From: Bryobacteraceae bacterium
Lineage (GTDB): Bacteria > Acidobacteriota > Terriglobia > Bryobacterales > Bryobacteraceae
Assembly (NCBI GenBank): GCA_026002875.1
Contig: BPGE01000001.1
Location: 2,542,001 to 2,606,000 of the forward strand
Direction: 5' to 3'
DNA length: 64,000 nt
The notes beneath the pieces are model-generated. The model was not told the origin of the DNA and ran no database searches. It was given only the letters and a program-made list of their open reading frames with translations. Positions 62,358-64,000 of this stretch are shown here, one piece after another (the stretch's first letter is position 1; each line of letters opens with the position of its first letter). The position numbers and the translations under genes were made by a program.

Positions 62358-63140
62358 ATGCAACGCAGGCAATTTCTCGCACTGACAGGAACCACGATGA
62401 TGGACGCAATGACGCAGACTCCGGGGGCGCCGCGCCGCGCGCCGCGCTTCTTCGTGCTCGAGCAGTATCTGCTGAAGAACGGCAGCCAGCCGGGACGGAT
62501 GCACGCATTTTTCGAGAAAGGCGCGATGCCGGCGCGGAAGCGGCTGGGGCTGCCGGCGCCGGCGGTGGTGATGGAGGCGCTGGTGGCGGCGCATATGCCG
62601 CAGGTGGCGTGCGTGACGGCCTACGCGTCGGCGGAGCAGTGGATGGAGGCGCGGGCGAAGCTGCAGTCCGATGAAGGCTACAGCCGGGCGCTGGCGGAGC
62701 TGGAGGCGGGCGAGGAGGCGCCGTACGAGCAGTACTCGGAGATCCTGCTCGAGGCGGCGCCATACACGCCGCCGCTGCCGGAGAGCCTGCCGCGGCAGGA
62801 GACGCCGCGGGTGTTCGAGCTGCGCCTGTACCATCCGCCGACGGAGCGGCAGCTGAAGGCGCTGCACGAGCGCTTCGCGGGGCCGGAGATTCCGATTTTC
62901 CATCGCTGCGGCATTCATCCGCTGCTGTACGGGTCGACGCTGGCGGGACCGCACAAGCCGAATCTGGTGTATCTGACGCCGTTTGATTCGCTGGCGGCGC
63001 GGGAGAAGGCGTGGGCGGCGTTTGGAGCGGATCCGGAATGGGTCAAGGTGCGGGCGGAGTCGATCGCGCGGCACGGACAGATTTCCAGCGTGATTCAGAT
63101 CTCGCTGTACCGGGCTGCAGCGTATTCTCCGCTGAAGTAA
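62358..63140 (+). CDS. NIPSNAP-family protein, Tat-like signal
   Basis: The 260-residue protein starts MQRRQFLALTGTT, a twin-arginine-like motif, and then has two ferredoxin-like NIPSNAP repeats: RFFVLEQYLLKNGSQPGRMHAFFEKGAMPA and VFELRLYHPPTERQLKALHERF. The second repeat ends FDSLAAREKAWAAFGADPEW, the family's AREKAW motif. NIPSNAP proteins are dimeric alpha/beta barrels with poorly known functions. It is divergent from the YncE fusion, 31 bp apart. Confidence 0.9.
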   Translation: MQRRQFLALTGTTMMDAMTQTPGAPRRAPRFFVLEQYLLKNGSQPGRMHAFFEKGAMPARKRLGLPAPAVVMEALVAAHMPQVACVTAYASAEQWMEARAKLQSDEGYSRALAELEAGEEAPYEQYSEILLEAAPYTPPLPESLPRQETPRVFELRLYHPPTERQLKALHERFAGPEIPIFHRCGIHPLLYGSTLAGPHKPNLVYLTPFDSLAAREKAWAAFGADPEWVKVRAESIARHGQISSVIQISLYRAAAYSPLK

Positions 63141-63149
63141 CAGCCGGGC

Positions 63150-64000
63150 TCAGCCGGGCAGGAGCTTGGTGATGTCGTTGTAGAGGACGAAGACGACGAC
63201 CATCATCAGGAAGACGAAGCCGAGCTTGAAGACGGCCTCCTTGAAGCTGAGGCTGAGGTCGCGCCGGATGAGCATTTCGATCAGCAGAAGGAGGATGACG
63301 CCGCCGTCGAGGATGGGGATGGGCAGCAGGTTGAAGATGGCGAGGTTGAGGCTGACGGTGGCCATCAGGTTGATGAAGGCGGCGGCGCCTTCGCGCGCCG
63401 CCTCGCCGGAGAGCTGGGCGATGCGGATGGGGCCTTCGAGAGACTTTGCGGAAGAGCGGCGCTCGAGGATGGACTGAAGGAACTGGTAGATGAGCGTGGC
63501 GCCGCGGGCGTTCTGGCGGAGGGACTCGCGGAAGGCATCGACGGGGCCGAGGCGCGTGAAGGTGACGCGGGGGGAGAGCTCGACGCCGAGCATCCAGCGG
63601 GGAGCGCCGCCGCCCTGTTCCGACATGGTGGGCTGGAGGACGACGGTGTGCTGGCGGCCGTCGCGGATGTAGGTCAGCTCGACGGGCCTGCCCCCGCAGT
63701 TCCGCATGACGTCGTGGATTTTGTAGACCGTGCGGATCGGCTCGCCATTGATGGCTACCAGGAGGTCGCCGCGGCGGAGGCCTTTTCTCTCGGCGTCCAG
63801 ACCGGGGACGAGTCCGCCGACTTCGATCTCGGTCTGTTCGGCCCAACCGACAAGGCCGACGCCGGTGGCGGGGTCGAGCTCGGGCATGACGGCGAGGGAG
63901 ATCTTTTCATCGCCGCGCTGGATGACGAGAGGCAGGGGGCGTCCGGCGCTGACGACCTCGCGCATCAGCACTTCTTCCCAGGTGGGGTTGGTGCGGTTTT
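63150..64000 (-). CDS. rseP: Site-2 protease RseP (N-terminus beyond window)
   Basis: The frame is open to the right edge, so the N-terminal HExxH zinc site is not visible. Two PDZ-like regions are present (GLVPGLDAERKGLRRGDLLVAINGEPI is the clearer). Then comes the C-terminal membrane segment SLNLAIFNLLPIPILDGGVILLLLIE, which holds the NxxPxPxLDG motif that completes the active site of M50 intramembrane proteases. A last helix (LGFVFLMMVVVFVLYNDI) follows. RseP cleaves anti-sigma factors within the inner membrane. Confidence 0.93.
   Translation of the reverse strand, partial: NRTNPTWEEVLMREVVSAGRPLPLVIQRGDEKISLAVMPELDPATGVGLVGWAEQTEIEVGGLVPGLDAERKGLRRGDLLVAINGEPIRTVYKIHDVMRNCGGRPVELTYIRDGRQHTVVLQPTMSEQGGGAPRWMLGVELSPRVTFTRLGPVDAFRESLRQNARGATLIYQFLQSILERRSSAKSLEGPIRIAQLSGEAAREGAAAFINLMATVSLNLAIFNLLPIPILDGGVILLLLIEMLIRRDLSLSFKEAVFKLGFVFLMMVVVFVLYNDITKLLPG

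Noticed and set aside
1-64000. tRNA or rRNA genes
   Set aside because: Checking the larger intergenic gaps found no T-loop GGTTCGAATCC-type sequence or rRNA segment.

Overview
The window is about 64 kb of GC-rich bacterial chromosome with dense, mostly minus-strand genes and many 4-nt start/stop overlaps. The protein repertoire suggests Acidobacteriota, probably a Bryobacter/Solibacter-type lineage. Pointers are a GWxTD-domain exported protein, a carboxypeptidase-regulatory/outer-membrane-barrel protein, a PEP-CTERM protein, a YncE/phosphoesterase fusion, GH109 and NIPSNAP-type exported proteins, and an IF2 with a very long Pro/Ala-rich linker. The placement is an inference from gene content; no 16S rRNA gene is present.

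Layout. 1-15.8 kb: an exported protein cut by the window edge, rpsU with its own terminator, exported or outer-membrane proteins (GH109, barrel protein, GWxTD), a queuosine-precursor transporter, a degenerate M24 peptidase homologue, a coupled thiE plus two APC amino-acid permease genes, a PEP-CTERM protein and a dynamin-like GTPase. 15.9-25.9 kb: two tandem, diverged [NiFe]-hydrogenase clusters, each with a tetrahaem cytochrome, Tat-exported small subunit, large subunit and maturation protease. The left cluster is broken by an IS4-family element inserted in the small-subunit gene, with a clean 9-bp target duplication. Between the clusters lie a frameshifted third cytochrome, a small membrane protein and a decayed phosphatase-family gene. 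26-37.9 kb: an M16 peptidase pair, a transglutaminase-like protein, a kinase-like protein, a molybdate/sulfate transporter, an NmrA-type reductase, Ogt, an orphan sugar-binding lipoprotein, a LolA-like protein, and a coupled PHP-phosphoesterase/glycosyltransferase/membrane-protein operon. 37.9-44.8 kb: a HEAT/SEC-C protein, then a housekeeping block in transcription order acylphosphatase, apt, ispE, prs, rplY, pth, rpsF, rpsR, rplI.

44.9-48.6 kb: a CRISPR array with 35 near-perfect 36-bp repeats plus one degenerate terminal repeat, and no cas gene anywhere in the window. It is followed by an AT-rich leader and an array of eleven ~62-bp palindromic repeats. A related array lies at 58.7-59.3 kb and a single copy at 12.7 kb. 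Stem arms of this repeat change in compensating pairs, so the hairpin looks conserved as a structure. 48.6-64 kb: hemG-hemE-apbE; rbfA, a DUF503 gene, infB, nusA and rimP (transcribed from rimP to rbfA); a small SH3-like exported protein; the YncE/phosphoesterase fusion; a NIPSNAP protein; and the C-terminal part of rseP.

The + strand is C-rich from 1 to about 47 kb and G-rich after about 47.5 kb, even though most genes stay on the minus strand. The CRISPR/repeat region is therefore also a GC-skew switch. The best candidates for something undescribed are the covarying palindromic repeat family with its associated 3'-end hairpin module, and the pair of cytochrome-linked hydrogenases, one silenced by a transposon.
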